This document shows, in pieces, positions 33,412-42,476 of a stretch of DNA of 64,000 nt. Every line of letters starts with the position of its first letter. Position 1 is the stretch's first letter. Location of the stretch: NCBI GenBank assembly GCA_965263165.1, contig OZ253584.1, positions 806,001-870,000 of the forward strand, read 5' to 3'. The notes under the pieces were generated by a model. The model was not told where the DNA came from and ran no database searches. It worked only from the letters and a program-made list of their open reading frames with translations. The position numbers were made by a program, and so were the translations under genes. Source of the stretch: SAR202-VII-2 sp965263165 (GTDB lineage: Bacteria > Chloroflexota > Dehalococcoidia > Lucifugimonadales > SAR202-VII-2).

Positions 33412-35109
33412 CTACCCGCGAGCGTAGAGGCTATTCCTTGCCACCTTGCCTGGTAGCGCCCCGGTGTGGCGTCCGCCCTCGATGAGGACTTCGCCGTTCA
33501 CGATGGTGTAGTCCACGCCCTGGGCCATGCGACGCAGCCTGGCGGCGCCTCCGGGGAGGTCTTCCACCGACTCCTCCGGACCCGGCGCTATGGTGTCTGG
33601 GTCGAAGACCACCAGGTCGGCGGCGAGTCCGGGACGGATCAACCCCCGGTCGTGCATGCCGAACATGCTGGCGGAATCGAAGGTGATCCGCCGGACGGCC
33701 TTCTCCAGCGACATGATCTGCTTCTCCCTGACCCAGTGCCCCAGGAAGAAGGTGCTGAAGCCGTCGTTGGCCTCGAAGACGAGGTGGGCGCCGGCATCCG
33801 AGAGCCCGACGACCGTGTATGGGCTGTTCAGCAGCTTCGCCATCGACGCCTCGTCGCCGCCGAGCTGGATCGCCTCGAACTCGGTGCCGAGGTCCTCCTC
33901 CAGCGCCAAGTCGAGGAATGCGTCTAGAATGCCCTTGCCCTGCTCCTGTGCAACCTGCGCCACGCTCTTCCCAATCAGGCCCTGGTTCTTCTCCAAGACG
34001 GTGTCGTGGACGAAGATCAGGTCCCAACGCCGTGAAAAGATGTCGTAGGTCACGCCGATTCCCTCCACTGCCTGGGCAGCCAGCTCCTTCCTGACCTCCG
34101 GGTCCCGGAACGCCTGCGCCTTCCCTTCGAGGGAGCCGGTCATGATGGGGGACCAGCTCGGCATCCGGTCGAAGATCTGGGCGTTTCGCAGCGTGAACTT
34201 ATTGATGGACGGCCGCGGGTTGACCATGGGGTAGACCCGGATGCCCTGCTTGACCCTGTCCTCGGCAAAGGCCAAGTGGTCCTTCCACTGCTCGGGGGCC
34301 CCGGCGCGCCAGGCGATCTGCAGGTAGAGCACCGGCCGGCCGCTGGCCTGAGCCATGCGGCTCATCAGCCCTTCCTTCAACTCGAATGGAGCTGACGCTC
34401 CCGACTCGATGACCCCGGTTCCAACCTCACCGAGCACTGAGGAAAGCTCCACAAGCTCTTCGTGGGGCGCAACGCAGGCGGGCAGGAGCTTGCCTCGGAT
34501 ATCGAAGTGGCCCGGGTTGCGGTTGAAGGACAGGCCCAACGCTCCGGCGGCCATGCCGCCTCTGATGATGTCCTTCATTGCCTCCAATTCATCCGGGGTT
34601 GCCTCGCTCCTGTCCTGAGAGTCCTCGCCCATCACCCATCGCCGCACTGCAGAGTGCCCAATGAGGACTCCCGCGTTGACGCCCAGCCCCTGGTCGATGG
34701 CGTCCAGGTACTCTGCGATGGTCGTCCACGACCATCGCGTGCCTTGCTCCAACGCGTCCATCGGGATGGCCTCCACGCGAGCGAGCATCCCGGCCAGAAC
34801 GGAGTGGTCCTCAGGTTTGGCGGGCGCCAGCGCAAGAGAACAATTCCCGAAGACAACCGTCGTGATGCCATGATGAGGAGCGAAGGTGCATAGAGGGTCC
34901 CAGGTAACCTGCGCATCGTAGTGACAATGATTGTCGATGAAACCCGGAGCGACAGCCCGGCCTTCGGCATCGATGGTCCTGTGGGCCCGCCCCCCAATCT
35001 TCCCCGCCTCGGCGATCCTGCCGTCCTTGACGGCGACGTCGCCGTGGAAGGCCGGCATTCCCGAACCGTCGATGATTCGAGCGTTGCGAATGAGCAGATC
35101 GTATGCCAT
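33412..35109 (-). CDS. N-acyl-D-amino-acid deacylase-like amidohydrolase
   Basis: 565 residues of the amidohydrolase superfamily, urease/D-aminoacylase branch. The N terminus MAYDLLIRNARIIDGSGMPA with DVAVKDGRIAEAGKI is the small beta-sandwich. Metal ligands are in APGFIDNHCHYDAQ; the C-terminal SDAGAHLVFEANDG carries the catalytic aspartate region. The sandwich returns at GLIRPGLAADLVVFDPDTI. The usual products are free D-amino acids and acids, but many proteins with this look have other amide substrates. It stands alone on its strand, divergent from the amidohydrolase at 35402 with a gap of about 290 bases. A link with nearby amidohydrolases and the liv transporter is inferred from proximity. 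Confidence 0.85.
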   Translation of the reverse strand: MAYDLLIRNARIIDGSGMPAFHGDVAVKDGRIAEAGKIGGRAHRTIDAEGRAVAPGFIDNHCHYDAQVTWDPLCTFAPHHGITTVVFGNCSLALAPAKPEDHSVLAGMLARVEAIPMDALEQGTRWSWTTIAEYLDAIDQGLGVNAGVLIGHSAVRRWVMGEDSQDRSEATPDELEAMKDIIRGGMAAGALGLSFNRNPGHFDIRGKLLPACVAPHEELVELSSVLGEVGTGVIESGASAPFELKEGLMSRMAQASGRPVLYLQIAWRAGAPEQWKDHLAFAEDRVKQGIRVYPMVNPRPSINKFTLRNAQIFDRMPSWSPIMTGSLEGKAQAFRDPEVRKELAAQAVEGIGVTYDIFSRRWDLIFVHDTVLEKNQGLIGKSVAQVAQEQGKGILDAFLDLALEEDLGTEFEAIQLGGDEASMAKLLNSPYTVVGLSDAGAHLVFEANDGFSTFFLGHWVREKQIMSLEKAVRRITFDSASMFGMHDRGLIRPGLAADLVVFDPDTIAPGPEESVEDLPGGAARLRRMAQGVDYTIVNGEVLIEGGRHTGALPGKVARNSLYARG

Positions 35110-35401
35110 CGGTCTTACCCCCGCCCTCCAATGAGTTGTCGTCTCCCTATCGCCGACGCGTTGACGGCGGTCTCGTGCGCCTCTACAATTCGGCGAGCTG
35201 TTGCGCTGTCGCTGAATTTCGCGTTCATGTGCAAGAAATTCAGGCGCGGTTTCGGCCGCTACCTTCTAGGTTCGCAGTGTAAATCGAAGCCGCGGCCGCT
35301 GCAACTTCGTCCGCCGGGGTCTTCCTGTCGGCGATAGTGGCCGCAGGGCATCAATCCCCTGTGGAGGGCTGGGGTCCCTTATCGAAAGAAGGAGGCTTGC
35401 C

Positions 35402-36436
35402 GTGGTGCTGTCAGCCATAGACGCAGATGGACATGTTTTCGAGAAGCAGCCGGAAATAGCCCGCCACCTCGAAACACCCTGGAACAGGAGGACGGGCGGC
35501 ATTCTTCCGGGGGCCGCCCCCTGGGACGTGGACCTGTTCGCCACCCTGGCGTCGCGGCAGATGCGCAAGGGCGACGCCCAGCGGCAGGCGGAGATATGGC
35601 TGCGGGTCATGCAGAAGAACCATATCGAGACCGCGGTGCTGTTCCCCACCGGGGCAGCGGGCGTGGCCAAGATACCCGAGCCCGGCTATGCCCTGGCCGT
35701 GGCGCGGGCAGTCAACGACCATCTGGCCAAGGATATTGGCGCGGTGGACTCCAGGCTCCGCCCCGTGGGAGTCCTGCCGCTCCAGGACCCACAGGCCTCG
35801 GTGGAGGAGATGCGCAGGGCCTACACAGAGCTTGGGCTTGTATCGTTCGAACTGCCTGCGACGGGGCTTCCGCTGCCCCTCGGCGACCGCTTCTACGATC
35901 CCCTCTATGCCGAGGCGGAACGCCTGGGCATACCCCTCTGCATCCACGGCAGCCGCGATACGCAGACCGTGGGAGGCGAGGGCTTCAAGACCTTCGCCGA
36001 GTTGCATTGCTACGCCTTCACCGCCTCCGGCCTCTTGCAGTTCACGAGCGTGCTCTTCAACGCCGTGCCGCTGCGATTCCCAAAGCTCAAGATTGCTTTT
36101 CTCGAGTTCGGAGCGACGTGGCTCCCCTACTACCTGGATCGCATGGACGAGCACTGGGAGCTACGGGGCGCGGTGGAGACACCTTGGCTAACCATGAAGC
36201 CAAGCGAAGAGTTTAGAGCAGGCCAGGTCTACGTCAGCTTGGAGGCGGAGGAATCGCTTCTCGCAGAGTGCGTGCGGCAGTTGGGCAACGATCGGTTCCT
36301 CTTCGCCTCCGACTTCCCCCACTGGGACGCGGGGTTCCCCATGAACCTTCGGGGCCTGCGGAAGCACTCCGGCCTTTCCGAGGAAACAAAGCAGAAGATC
36401 CTCTGCGAGAACGCCAAGACGTTCTTCGGTTTGTAA
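35402..36436 (+). CDS. Amidohydrolase-2 (ACMSD-like) family metal-dependent hydrolase
   Basis: 344 residues from GTG 35402, preceded by AAGGAGG at ideal spacing. The N-terminal metal-binding strand reads AIDADGHVFE. The distal sequence FASDFPHWDAGFP is the typical D-x-P-H region of this family, which contains decarboxylases and hydrolases such as ACMSD and 2,6-dihydroxybenzoate decarboxylase. HRP-like Rieske partners are not seen. The reaction is unknown. It is on the opposite strand to its two relatives at 37377 and 38504 and converges with dtd. Confidence 0.83.
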   Translation: MVLSAIDADGHVFEKQPEIARHLETPWNRRTGGILPGAAPWDVDLFATLASRQMRKGDAQRQAEIWLRVMQKNHIETAVLFPTGAAGVAKIPEPGYALAVARAVNDHLAKDIGAVDSRLRPVGVLPLQDPQASVEEMRRAYTELGLVSFELPATGLPLPLGDRFYDPLYAEAERLGIPLCIHGSRDTQTVGGEGFKTFAELHCYAFTASGLLQFTSVLFNAVPLRFPKLKIAFLEFGATWLPYYLDRMDEHWELRGAVETPWLTMKPSEEFRAGQVYVSLEAEESLLAECVRQLGNDRFLFASDFPHWDAGFPMNLRGLRKHSGLSEETKQKILCENAKTFFGL

Positions 36437-36440
36437 TCTG

Positions 36441-36905
36441 CTAGCTCCGCCTGGGCCGGTGTCTGTCGGCGCTATCCAGCCAGATGGTCACCGGGCCGTC
36501 GTTGACGAGAGCCACTTGCATATATTCCTGGAAGCGGCCCGTCGCAACGGCGAGGCCGGTGGCGCCGAACAGTTCGATTGCGCGCTGGAACAGTGCATCG
36601 GCATCGGTGGGTGCGGCGGCGCTGGAGAAGCTGGGTCGGCGTCCCCGCCGGGTGTCGGCGTAGAGGGTAAACTGGCTGATAAGTAGAAGCTCGGCCCGCA
36701 AGTCCAGGGCCGAGCTTTCAAACTTGCCTGCGCCGTTGTTGAAGATGCGCAGATTGGTGATCTTGTCCACCAGGTGGCGAACATCGTTTTCGTCGTCATT
36801 CTGGCCAACGGCTAGGAACACCACTAGGCCAGCCCCAATGCTTCCAACCTCCTCGCCGCCCACCGAAACCCTGGCTTGGCTGACCCGCTGAACGAGGGCC
36901 CGCAC
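36441..36905 (-). CDS. dtd: D-aminoacyl-tRNA deacylase
   Basis: 154 residues, the normal length. It releases D-amino acids from mischarged tRNA in the cytosol. MRALVQRVSQARVSV is the family start. SQFTLYADTRRGRRPSF supplies the S-Q-x-T-L-x-A active-site motif, and NDGPVTIWLDS carries the cross-subunit Gly-Pro motif that excludes L-amino acids. It lies 3 bases after the FmdB-like gene, so both may be read from one mRNA. The presence of a D-amino-acid defence gene between D-aminoacylase-like genes is suggestive only. Confidence 0.93.
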   Translation of the reverse strand: MRALVQRVSQARVSVGGEEVGSIGAGLVVFLAVGQNDDENDVRHLVDKITNLRIFNNGAGKFESSALDLRAELLLISQFTLYADTRRGRRPSFSSAAAPTDADALFQRAIELFGATGLAVATGRFQEYMQVALVNDGPVTIWLDSADRHRPRRS

Positions 36906-36908
36906 CCC

Positions 36909-37244
36909 TCAGTCCTCGCTGGACGACGACTTGGAGGAGCTGCTCCCCACCTTGGACTCCGTCTTTGACTCTTCCTTGCTCTCGCTTTTCGTCTCGCTTT
37001 TCGTCTCGCTCTTACTCTCGCTCTTGGGCGACCCGTTCCCGCTTTCTTGTTTGTAGCCGTTCTCCTTCTGCTTGTAGTCGGTCGTGTAGAAGCCGCTGCC
37101 CTTGTAGATGACGGCCGGCATGCTAAAGACCCGCGGCGCTTGGCCGCTGCAGATGAGACACGTCGCTATCGGCTCGGCGTCGAAGCCCTGCTTGAGGTCG
37201 AAGGTATAGCTACAGGCCTGGCATCGATATTCATAGATAGGCAC
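36909..37244 (-). CDS. FmdB-family zinc-ribbon protein with Ser/Lys/Glu tail
   Basis: 111 residues. MPIYEYRCQACSYTFD and CLICSGQAPRVFSMP provide the two CxxC knuckles of the FmdB zinc ribbon. FYTTDYKQKENG resembles the conserved FYxTDY end of the domain. From about residue 68 the protein is a low-complexity run of KSESKSETKSETKSESKEES and SSSSKSSSSED. In the DNA this shows as tandem copies of a TCTCGCTTTTCG unit near 36985-37015. The tail is probably disordered. The family has been linked to formamidase regulation, but no function is proven. Upstream of dtd by 3 bases. Confidence 0.85.
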   Translation of the reverse strand: MPIYEYRCQACSYTFDLKQGFDAEPIATCLICSGQAPRVFSMPAVIYKGSGFYTTDYKQKENGYKQESGNGSPKSESKSETKSETKSESKEESKTESKVGSSSSKSSSSED

Positions 37245-37376
37245 CTTGGTCCACCTCCTCCAAACGACGAAACTAGCAGTCGGGCATTGAGAGTGCCAAC
37301 GGCTATGGTAGCACGGCTAAAGGGGAGTCAACAACGGCCAGGCGCCGGGTGGCGCTGGTAGCCCGGGTGGCGGCTG

Positions 37377-38492
37377 TCAGCTCGCATCCGCTGAGAAGCC
37401 GTAAAATGCGCGGGGGTTATGCCAGACGATCTTCTCGTAGGTCTCCGGCGTGATCACTTCCTCGTCCAGCGCCTTCCCCAGCGCGCTCATGACGGAAGCG
37501 CCGCTGGTGTGCCCGAACTCCGTGCCCGCCATGAGGCGGTCTGAGCCCACCCGTTTGACCATATAGCCAATGTCGTCATGCCCAGCCAACGAGACCCACA
37601 GGCGCCGGTTCTCCAGTGCGTTGGAGTTCTTTTCAGGGTTGTCGGCGCGCAGGCGTCTGGACCACTCTCCAAGCGGGTATATGATGCCCTGGGCGCCGGC
37701 GCCGAGGAAACCGGTCCTCAGGTTCGGGTACTGGTGGGGGATGTCGGAAGTCAGGAAGGTCTGGAACGCCGCCATAAGGCTGACCTTGTATTGCCAGAAG
37801 GTAGCCCCGGGGTTGTCTTGCCCCAGCAGCTCAGTCATGGCCGGATTGGCGTTGCCGGCGTGAATGCAGATGGGCAGATCGAGCCGGGCGGCCTCCTCGT
37901 AGATGGGGAAGAAGTACACTTCCTCGAGGAGCAGGTCACCGTGGATTGGCGGCAACAGGACGCCACAGGCTCCGTTCTCCTTCCCGAAGCGAATCTGGGC
38001 CACGGCATCGGGTATGCTCGTGATGGAAACGGGAGAAACCCAGCGCAACCGGTCACCGCCGGCCTTGCAGATCCGAGAGGCCCACTCGGCGTAGGCCCAT
38101 ACAATGGGCGCCTCCACGTGAGGCCGATTGGCCACCTGTTCCATGAAGATCGTAGGGTACAGCACCTGAACGGAGATGCCGTGGGCGTCCATCCAGGATA
38201 GGCGAGCCTGGGGATCGTTTACGTCTGGAATACCCGGAAGGCTGGAGGGCATCCGCTTGCCGCGCACGTGCCCGGCGATGAACCAGCGCTCGCTGTGGGG
38301 GTCGTTGTAGGGATCGGCGATGGCCGGGACAATGGCGTTGTCCAATTGCCCTCCCAGGTCGGCGGGAAAGAGCGCCTGATCCGCCTTCGACTGTCTTGTG
38401 GAGGACTGGTCGTAGTGCTCCCAGGTTTCCGCCGACTCCACGAGGTGAGCGTCTGCGTCGATTGTCTGGACCGCGCTCTGAGGCATGGCCAT
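37377..38492 (-). CDS. Amidohydrolase-2 family protein
   Basis: 371 residues. The metal-binding N terminus reads TIDADAHLVESAETWEHY. LDLPICIHAGNANPAM near the middle and GTEFGHTSGASVMSALGKAL near the end correspond to the second and third metal/catalytic segments of the ACMSD-like family. It is a paralogue of the gene that ends just upstream: the two share TIDAD-x-H-x-VES and the ordering of the motifs. Relatives hydrolyse or decarboxylate aromatic and amide compounds; the substrate is unknown. The start is 11 bases after the upstream paralogue's stop, so they form a pair. Confidence 0.83.
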   Translation of the reverse strand: MAMPQSAVQTIDADAHLVESAETWEHYDQSSTRQSKADQALFPADLGGQLDNAIVPAIADPYNDPHSERWFIAGHVRGKRMPSSLPGIPDVNDPQARLSWMDAHGISVQVLYPTIFMEQVANRPHVEAPIVWAYAEWASRICKAGGDRLRWVSPVSITSIPDAVAQIRFGKENGACGVLLPPIHGDLLLEEVYFFPIYEEAARLDLPICIHAGNANPAMTELLGQDNPGATFWQYKVSLMAAFQTFLTSDIPHQYPNLRTGFLGAGAQGIIYPLGEWSRRLRADNPEKNSNALENRRLWVSLAGHDDIGYMVKRVGSDRLMAGTEFGHTSGASVMSALGKALDEEVITPETYEKIVWHNPRAFYGFSADAS

Positions 38493-38503
38493 GCTGCGTC
38501 TCC

Positions 38504-39577
38504 CTAAAGAGCGTAAAGCGCTCTGGCGTTGTGGTCTGTGATCTTGCGGTACTGCTCAGGCGTGATGGTCTCGCCGTCCCGCAGTCTCAGGAAGGCGTCC
38601 AGTTCAGCCTGGGTATCGTTGTGGCCGTAGTCGGTGCCCATCACGAAGCAGTCCTCCCCTACTTCCTTGAGGAGGTAGGGAATATCGTCGTTGGACTGAA
38701 GAGCCACCCACATGTTCCGCTCGACGAGCGGGTTGTCCGGCCTGGGTTTGCCCTGCTCTTCGAGGCGGCTGTACCACTCCCGCAGGACGTAGGGCAGCCA
38801 GGCGGCCGTGGCCTCCACGAAGGCGAACCGCAATGATGGGAATCGCTCATGGAGGTCGCTCATGAGGATGGCATGGACCGCGCCGGACATGCAGGCCTTG
38901 ATGGACCAGAAGTTGCGGACGATGTTGCCCTGTTGCAGGATGTTGCCCAGCCAGCCGGCGCCGTTGCCGATATGCATGCCAATGGTCATATCGAGCCGCT
39001 GCGCCTCTTCGTATATGGGGTGGAAGTAGGGGTCGGTAGGCAGGCGATTCACCTCAATGGGGCGGAAGAAGATGGCCGGGGCGCCGTGTTCCCTGGAGAA
39101 CCGCATCTGGTCCAGCGCGTCAGGGATGCTCAGCATGGAGAGCGGGGCGGCGTACTTCAAGCGCCCGCCGCTACGATCGCAGATATCGGCGGCCCAACGG
39201 TTGTAGGCCCAGCAGATGGCTACTTCCGTAGCCGGACGTTCCGCGACCTGCATGAGGAATATCGTTGGGTAGACGACCTGGTAGTCGACGCCGTACTCCG
39301 CCATTTGCCGGAGCCTCGTATCGAGGTCGGCGCCCTGCTTGGCTTCTTCCGACGCCAACGTTGTACGGTCGACGGTCTGGTCGAAGGCCTGTTGCTCCTT
39401 CAATTCCAGGGCGGGAACCTTGTTGCCGCGAACCTGTCCGTCAATGTACCAGGCCTGCTTCTTGGGGTCTCCAAAGGGGTTCAGGACTACAGGCCGCAGC
39501 TTCCTGTCGTTGCCCTCCATATACTCCCACGTGCGCATCGACTCCACGAAATGAGTGTCGGCGTCAATTGTAGGCAT
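38504..39577 (-). CDS. Amidohydrolase-2 family protein
   Basis: 357 residues, beginning MPTIDADTHFVESMRTWEYM and sharing the fold and motif order with its neighbour at 37377. MTIGMHIGNGAGWLGNI holds the middle metal-site histidine, and VMGTDYGHNDTQAELDAFL is the distal catalytic segment. The TIM-barrel hydrolase assignment is firm, the substrate is not. It probably arose by duplication with the gene following it. Upstream lies a 186-base gap, then livF on the same strand, so it may be part of the transport operon. Confidence 0.83.
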   Translation of the reverse strand: MPTIDADTHFVESMRTWEYMEGNDRKLRPVVLNPFGDPKKQAWYIDGQVRGNKVPALELKEQQAFDQTVDRTTLASEEAKQGADLDTRLRQMAEYGVDYQVVYPTIFLMQVAERPATEVAICWAYNRWAADICDRSGGRLKYAAPLSMLSIPDALDQMRFSREHGAPAIFFRPIEVNRLPTDPYFHPIYEEAQRLDMTIGMHIGNGAGWLGNILQQGNIVRNFWSIKACMSGAVHAILMSDLHERFPSLRFAFVEATAAWLPYVLREWYSRLEEQGKPRPDNPLVERNMWVALQSNDDIPYLLKEVGEDCFVMGTDYGHNDTQAELDAFLRLRDGETITPEQYRKITDHNARALYAL

Positions 39578-39763
39578 AGCGCCTCCTTGGACGGGCGGGG
39601 AGCCCGCACACTGCTCGCTGTATCAGCAGCAAAGTCTCTTGCTGCGGAAAGGTACCGCCTGCGCATCCACCTTGTCCAGCCTTCCAGCCCGCCGGCAGGG
39701 ACGCCGGTGGCCGCGATTGCCGGCCAGGGCGGCAGCGGCGCCGCCCGCATCCTCGTCCGCCAA

Positions 39764-40483
39764 TCACACTGGATTGATTCTCCCCAGGAAGACCTCGGTG
39801 AGTATGCCGGTGTCCCGGACGGACTGGGGAGTGCCGTCGTGGGCAACGCGGCCCTTGTCTAGGACGTAGGCTCGGTCCACGATGTCCAAAGCGCCCTTGA
39901 TGTTGTGCTCAACGAGGATGATGGTGGCGTCAAGCCTCTGGCTGATCTCGGAGATTTTCTGAAACACCTCTTTGACCACTATGGGGGCGAGGCCCAGGGT
40001 GGGTTCGTCGAGGAGGAGCGCCTCCGGGTCAGCCATGAGCCCGCGGCCCAGAGCCAACATCTGCTGCTGTCCCCCGGACATCTGACTGGCGAGGTCCCGC
40101 CGTTTCTGATGCAGGATGGGGAAGAGCTCCATGACCGAATCCAGGCGGCGCTCCTTTTCCGCCCTATCGTTCAGGTAGAGGCAACCCATCTCGAGATTCT
40201 CTTGGATGGTGAGGTGGGTGAACACGCGCCTGCCCTGCGGGACGAAGGCGATGCCCTCCTTCACTATCTCGTGGGTGGCCGCTGTCAGAGGCTCTTGGCG
40301 CCAGCAGATGGTCCCGGCAGCCACATGGGCCAGTCCCATGATGGCCTTGAGGACTGTGGATTTCCCGGCGCCGTTGGGGCCCATCACAGCTGCAACCTCG
40401 CCCTTTTGGACGCCGAGGGACACCTGGTCCAGGGCTATGACGGCCCCGTAATGCACGGATACATCGGTCAAGTTCAGAAGCAT
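39764..40483 (-). CDS. livF: Branched-chain amino acid ABC transporter ATP-binding protein
   Basis: 239 residues, standard LivF length. Walker A GPNGAGKST is near residue 36, the signature SGGQQQML near 135 and Walker B EALLLDEPTLGL near 155. The Q-loop reads GIAFVPQGRRVFTHLT, the LivF wording. It pairs with LivG to drive uptake of branched-chain amino acids, or in this family of amides, urea or aromatic acids. Unlike the other liv genes it is separated from livG by a 175-base gap with repeats, so its expression might be partly uncoupled. Confidence 0.93.
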   Translation of the reverse strand: MLLNLTDVSVHYGAVIALDQVSLGVQKGEVAAVMGPNGAGKSTVLKAIMGLAHVAAGTICWRQEPLTAATHEIVKEGIAFVPQGRRVFTHLTIQENLEMGCLYLNDRAEKERRLDSVMELFPILHQKRRDLASQMSGGQQQMLALGRGLMADPEALLLDEPTLGLAPIVVKEVFQKISEISQRLDATIILVEHNIKGALDIVDRAYVLDKGRVAHDGTPQSVRDTGILTEVFLGRINPV

Positions 40484-40551
40484 CGGTTCTCACCCTGCCG
40501 CTCCCCTGATCGGGGAGCGGGAACATACCTTGGCCAGCCGCTCAGGCAGGC

Positions 40552-40640
40552 TTTGATTGTGTGTGGCAACAATGTGGTTTGGGTTATAGCTGGGATTTGA
40601 TTGTTTGCAGCATGACAGATTGCGTTTGATTGTTTGTGGC
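40552..40640 (-). repeat. Three TTTGATTGT-type repeats between livG and livF
   Basis: TTTGATTGT occurs at about 40552, 40595 and 40625, twice followed by a GTGGC(A/G)ACAATGTGG stretch. On the minus strand this reads ACA(A/C)ACAATCAAA, the motif that ends element copies A, B and C. It is the only appreciable gap in the liv operon. Confidence 0.7.
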
Positions 40641-40658
40641 GACAATGTGGTCTGGTTC

Positions 40659-41420
40659 TCAGTCGCCAAGGTAGGCTTCGATGACGTCCGGTCGGCTCAG
40701 AACTTCTTCCACGTCTCCGGCGGCGAGGAGGGTTCCGCTATCCAGGACGAATAGGTGGTCCGGCAGCTCTCTGACGATATCCATGTTGTGGGAGATGAAG
40801 ATGATGGCGCGGCCCTCGTCCCGCATGTGCCTCACTATGCCTTTGACCCGCTCCATCATCTGGGGAAAGAGGCCCGCGAATGGCTCGTCGAACAGGTAGG
40901 TGTTGACGTTCAAGGCCATGGCGCGGCCGATCTCCAGCAACTTGCGCTGGCCATAGGAGAGATCCATGGCGAGGGAGCCCCGCTTGTCCCACATACCCAC
41001 ACTCTCCAGGATACTCTGGGCCTTCTCACGATAGCTGGGCTTCGATCGCTCAAGTAGGGCGGGGAGGAGCCGGCGCTTGGTCAAGACGACCATGATGTTG
41101 TCCCAGACACTGATCTGATCGAAGAGTCTGACCTCTTGAAAGGTGCGGGTGAGGCCATGCCTGGGGTTCTCGTGGGCCCTGACGACCTTGAGGCCAACGC
41201 CGTCGATGACGACCAAGCCTCCGTCGAGGGGGAGTATGCCGCTGAGCAGGTTCACGAGGGTTGATTTTCCCGAGCCGTTGGGTCCGACAATGCTGGTAAT
41301 GCCCCTTTGGCTTATGGCCATGGAAAGCTGGTCCACAGCCTTGACCGCGCCGAAGTGCTTGGAGATTTCGCGCGTCTCCAGGGCAATGGGCTCGCCGGGG
41401 CGCTCTCCGGGCGCGCTCAC
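40659..41420 (-). CDS. livG: Branched-chain amino acid ABC transporter ATP-binding protein
   Basis: 253 residues from GTG 41420, whose GTGA overlaps the livM stop; the open frame continues upstream but only as the shadow of livM. Walker A GPNGSGKST is near residue 44, the signature SYGQRKLLE near 157 and Walker B TYLFDEPFAGL near 175. LTRTFQEVRLFDQISVWDN is the LivG Q-loop region. Works with LivF in a heterodimeric ATPase. The 4-base overlap shows translational coupling to LivM. Confidence 0.93.
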   Translation of the reverse strand: MSAPGERPGEPIALETREISKHFGAVKAVDQLSMAISQRGITSIVGPNGSGKSTLVNLLSGILPLDGGLVVIDGVGLKVVRAHENPRHGLTRTFQEVRLFDQISVWDNIMVVLTKRRLLPALLERSKPSYREKAQSILESVGMWDKRGSLAMDLSYGQRKLLEIGRAMALNVNTYLFDEPFAGLFPQMMERVKGIVRHMRDEGRAIIFISHNMDIVRELPDHLFVLDSGTLLAAGDVEEVLSRPDVIEAYLGD

Positions 41421-42472
41421 AGCCTGTACCTCCCAACCAGGCCCTGCGGCCTGAAGAGCATGAGCAGCACGAGGAGAATGCCCAGTACGATCTGCCGGGC
41501 TTGGCCGATGAACTCGGTGGGCAGGAATGGCAAGAATCGCATTCCCTCTTCGAGCAGCACGAAGGCCATCGCCCCGAGGAGGGAACCCCAGATGGTGGCC
41601 AGCCCGCCGAGGATCACTATGGACACGAGGAGGACCGATTCCAGCAGGATGAATGAGTTGGGGTCGATGAAGCTGGTCCAACTGCTGAAGAGGCCGCCGG
41701 CGAGGCCCGCCATCATGGCCGATATGACCCATATGGCAAGTTTGTAATGGGTAGTCTGGTATCCAAACACCTCGATAGCCCGCTCGTCTTCGCGTATTGC
41801 CGTAAGCACGCGTCCGAATGAGGACGTCACGATGAGCCAGGCTATCAGCATCACGATGGCAAGGAAGGCGAGCGCAAGAAGAAGGAATGCCGATTCGCTA
41901 TCGACCACCCACCCCGCTATTTCAGGCCTGGGTATGTCGTGAATACCAAATGCCCCGCGGGTAAGGCTCCGCAGGTTCAGGAAGACGTTGTAGGCGATGA
42001 TGCCGAATCCAACGGAGGCGAGGACAAAGATATCATCCCTGAATCGGTTGAAGACAACGCCCACGAGGATGGCCGCCAGGCCGGCCGCAATCATGCTGAC
42101 CGGCAACGCAGCGAAGAAGGACCAGCCGAAGGTGGGAATGGCCCCTGTACGCAACTCATCGTATTCGGCGCCCGAGGTGAGAATCGCCATGGCGTAGGCG
42201 CCGACACCGAAGAAGCCGATGTGTCCCACTGACAGCAGCCCGGTGAACCCGACGACTAGGTTCAAGCTGATCGCCAGTATCGCCCAGATGGCGAAGACGG
42301 CGCCCACGGTGATGGCGAATCCGACGCCCTGCCACAGCATGAACGCCACTGCCCAAGTAATCACGAACAGGTTGGCCCACAGCTCCACGTTGCCCCCGGC
42401 GGACCGCAAGATGTCCCGGGGATGGCGCGGCAGTGTCGCGATAGCTGTATGGACCTGCGCAGTCATGGGCAT
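41417..42472 (-). CDS. livM: Branched-chain amino acid ABC transporter permease
   Basis: 351 residues with about nine membrane segments. SLNLVVGFTGLLSVGHIGFFGVGAY is the LivM signature, and GRVLTAIREDERAIEVFGY is the conserved EAA-like cytoplasmic loop contacting LivG/F. GGLATIWGSLLGA is the other hallmark. It forms a heterodimer with LivH. The gene starts 4 bases after the livH stop. Confidence 0.93.
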   Translation of the reverse strand: MPMTAQVHTAIATLPRHPRDILRSAGGNVELWANLFVITWAVAFMLWQGVGFAITVGAVFAIWAILAISLNLVVGFTGLLSVGHIGFFGVGAYAMAILTSGAEYDELRTGAIPTFGWSFFAALPVSMIAAGLAAILVGVVFNRFRDDIFVLASVGFGIIAYNVFLNLRSLTRGAFGIHDIPRPEIAGWVVDSESAFLLLALAFLAIVMLIAWLIVTSSFGRVLTAIREDERAIEVFGYQTTHYKLAIWVISAMMAGLAGGLFSSWTSFIDPNSFILLESVLLVSIVILGGLATIWGSLLGAMAFVLLEEGMRFLPFLPTEFIGQARQIVLGILLVLLMLFRPQGLVGRYRL

Positions 42473-42476
42473 GGGT

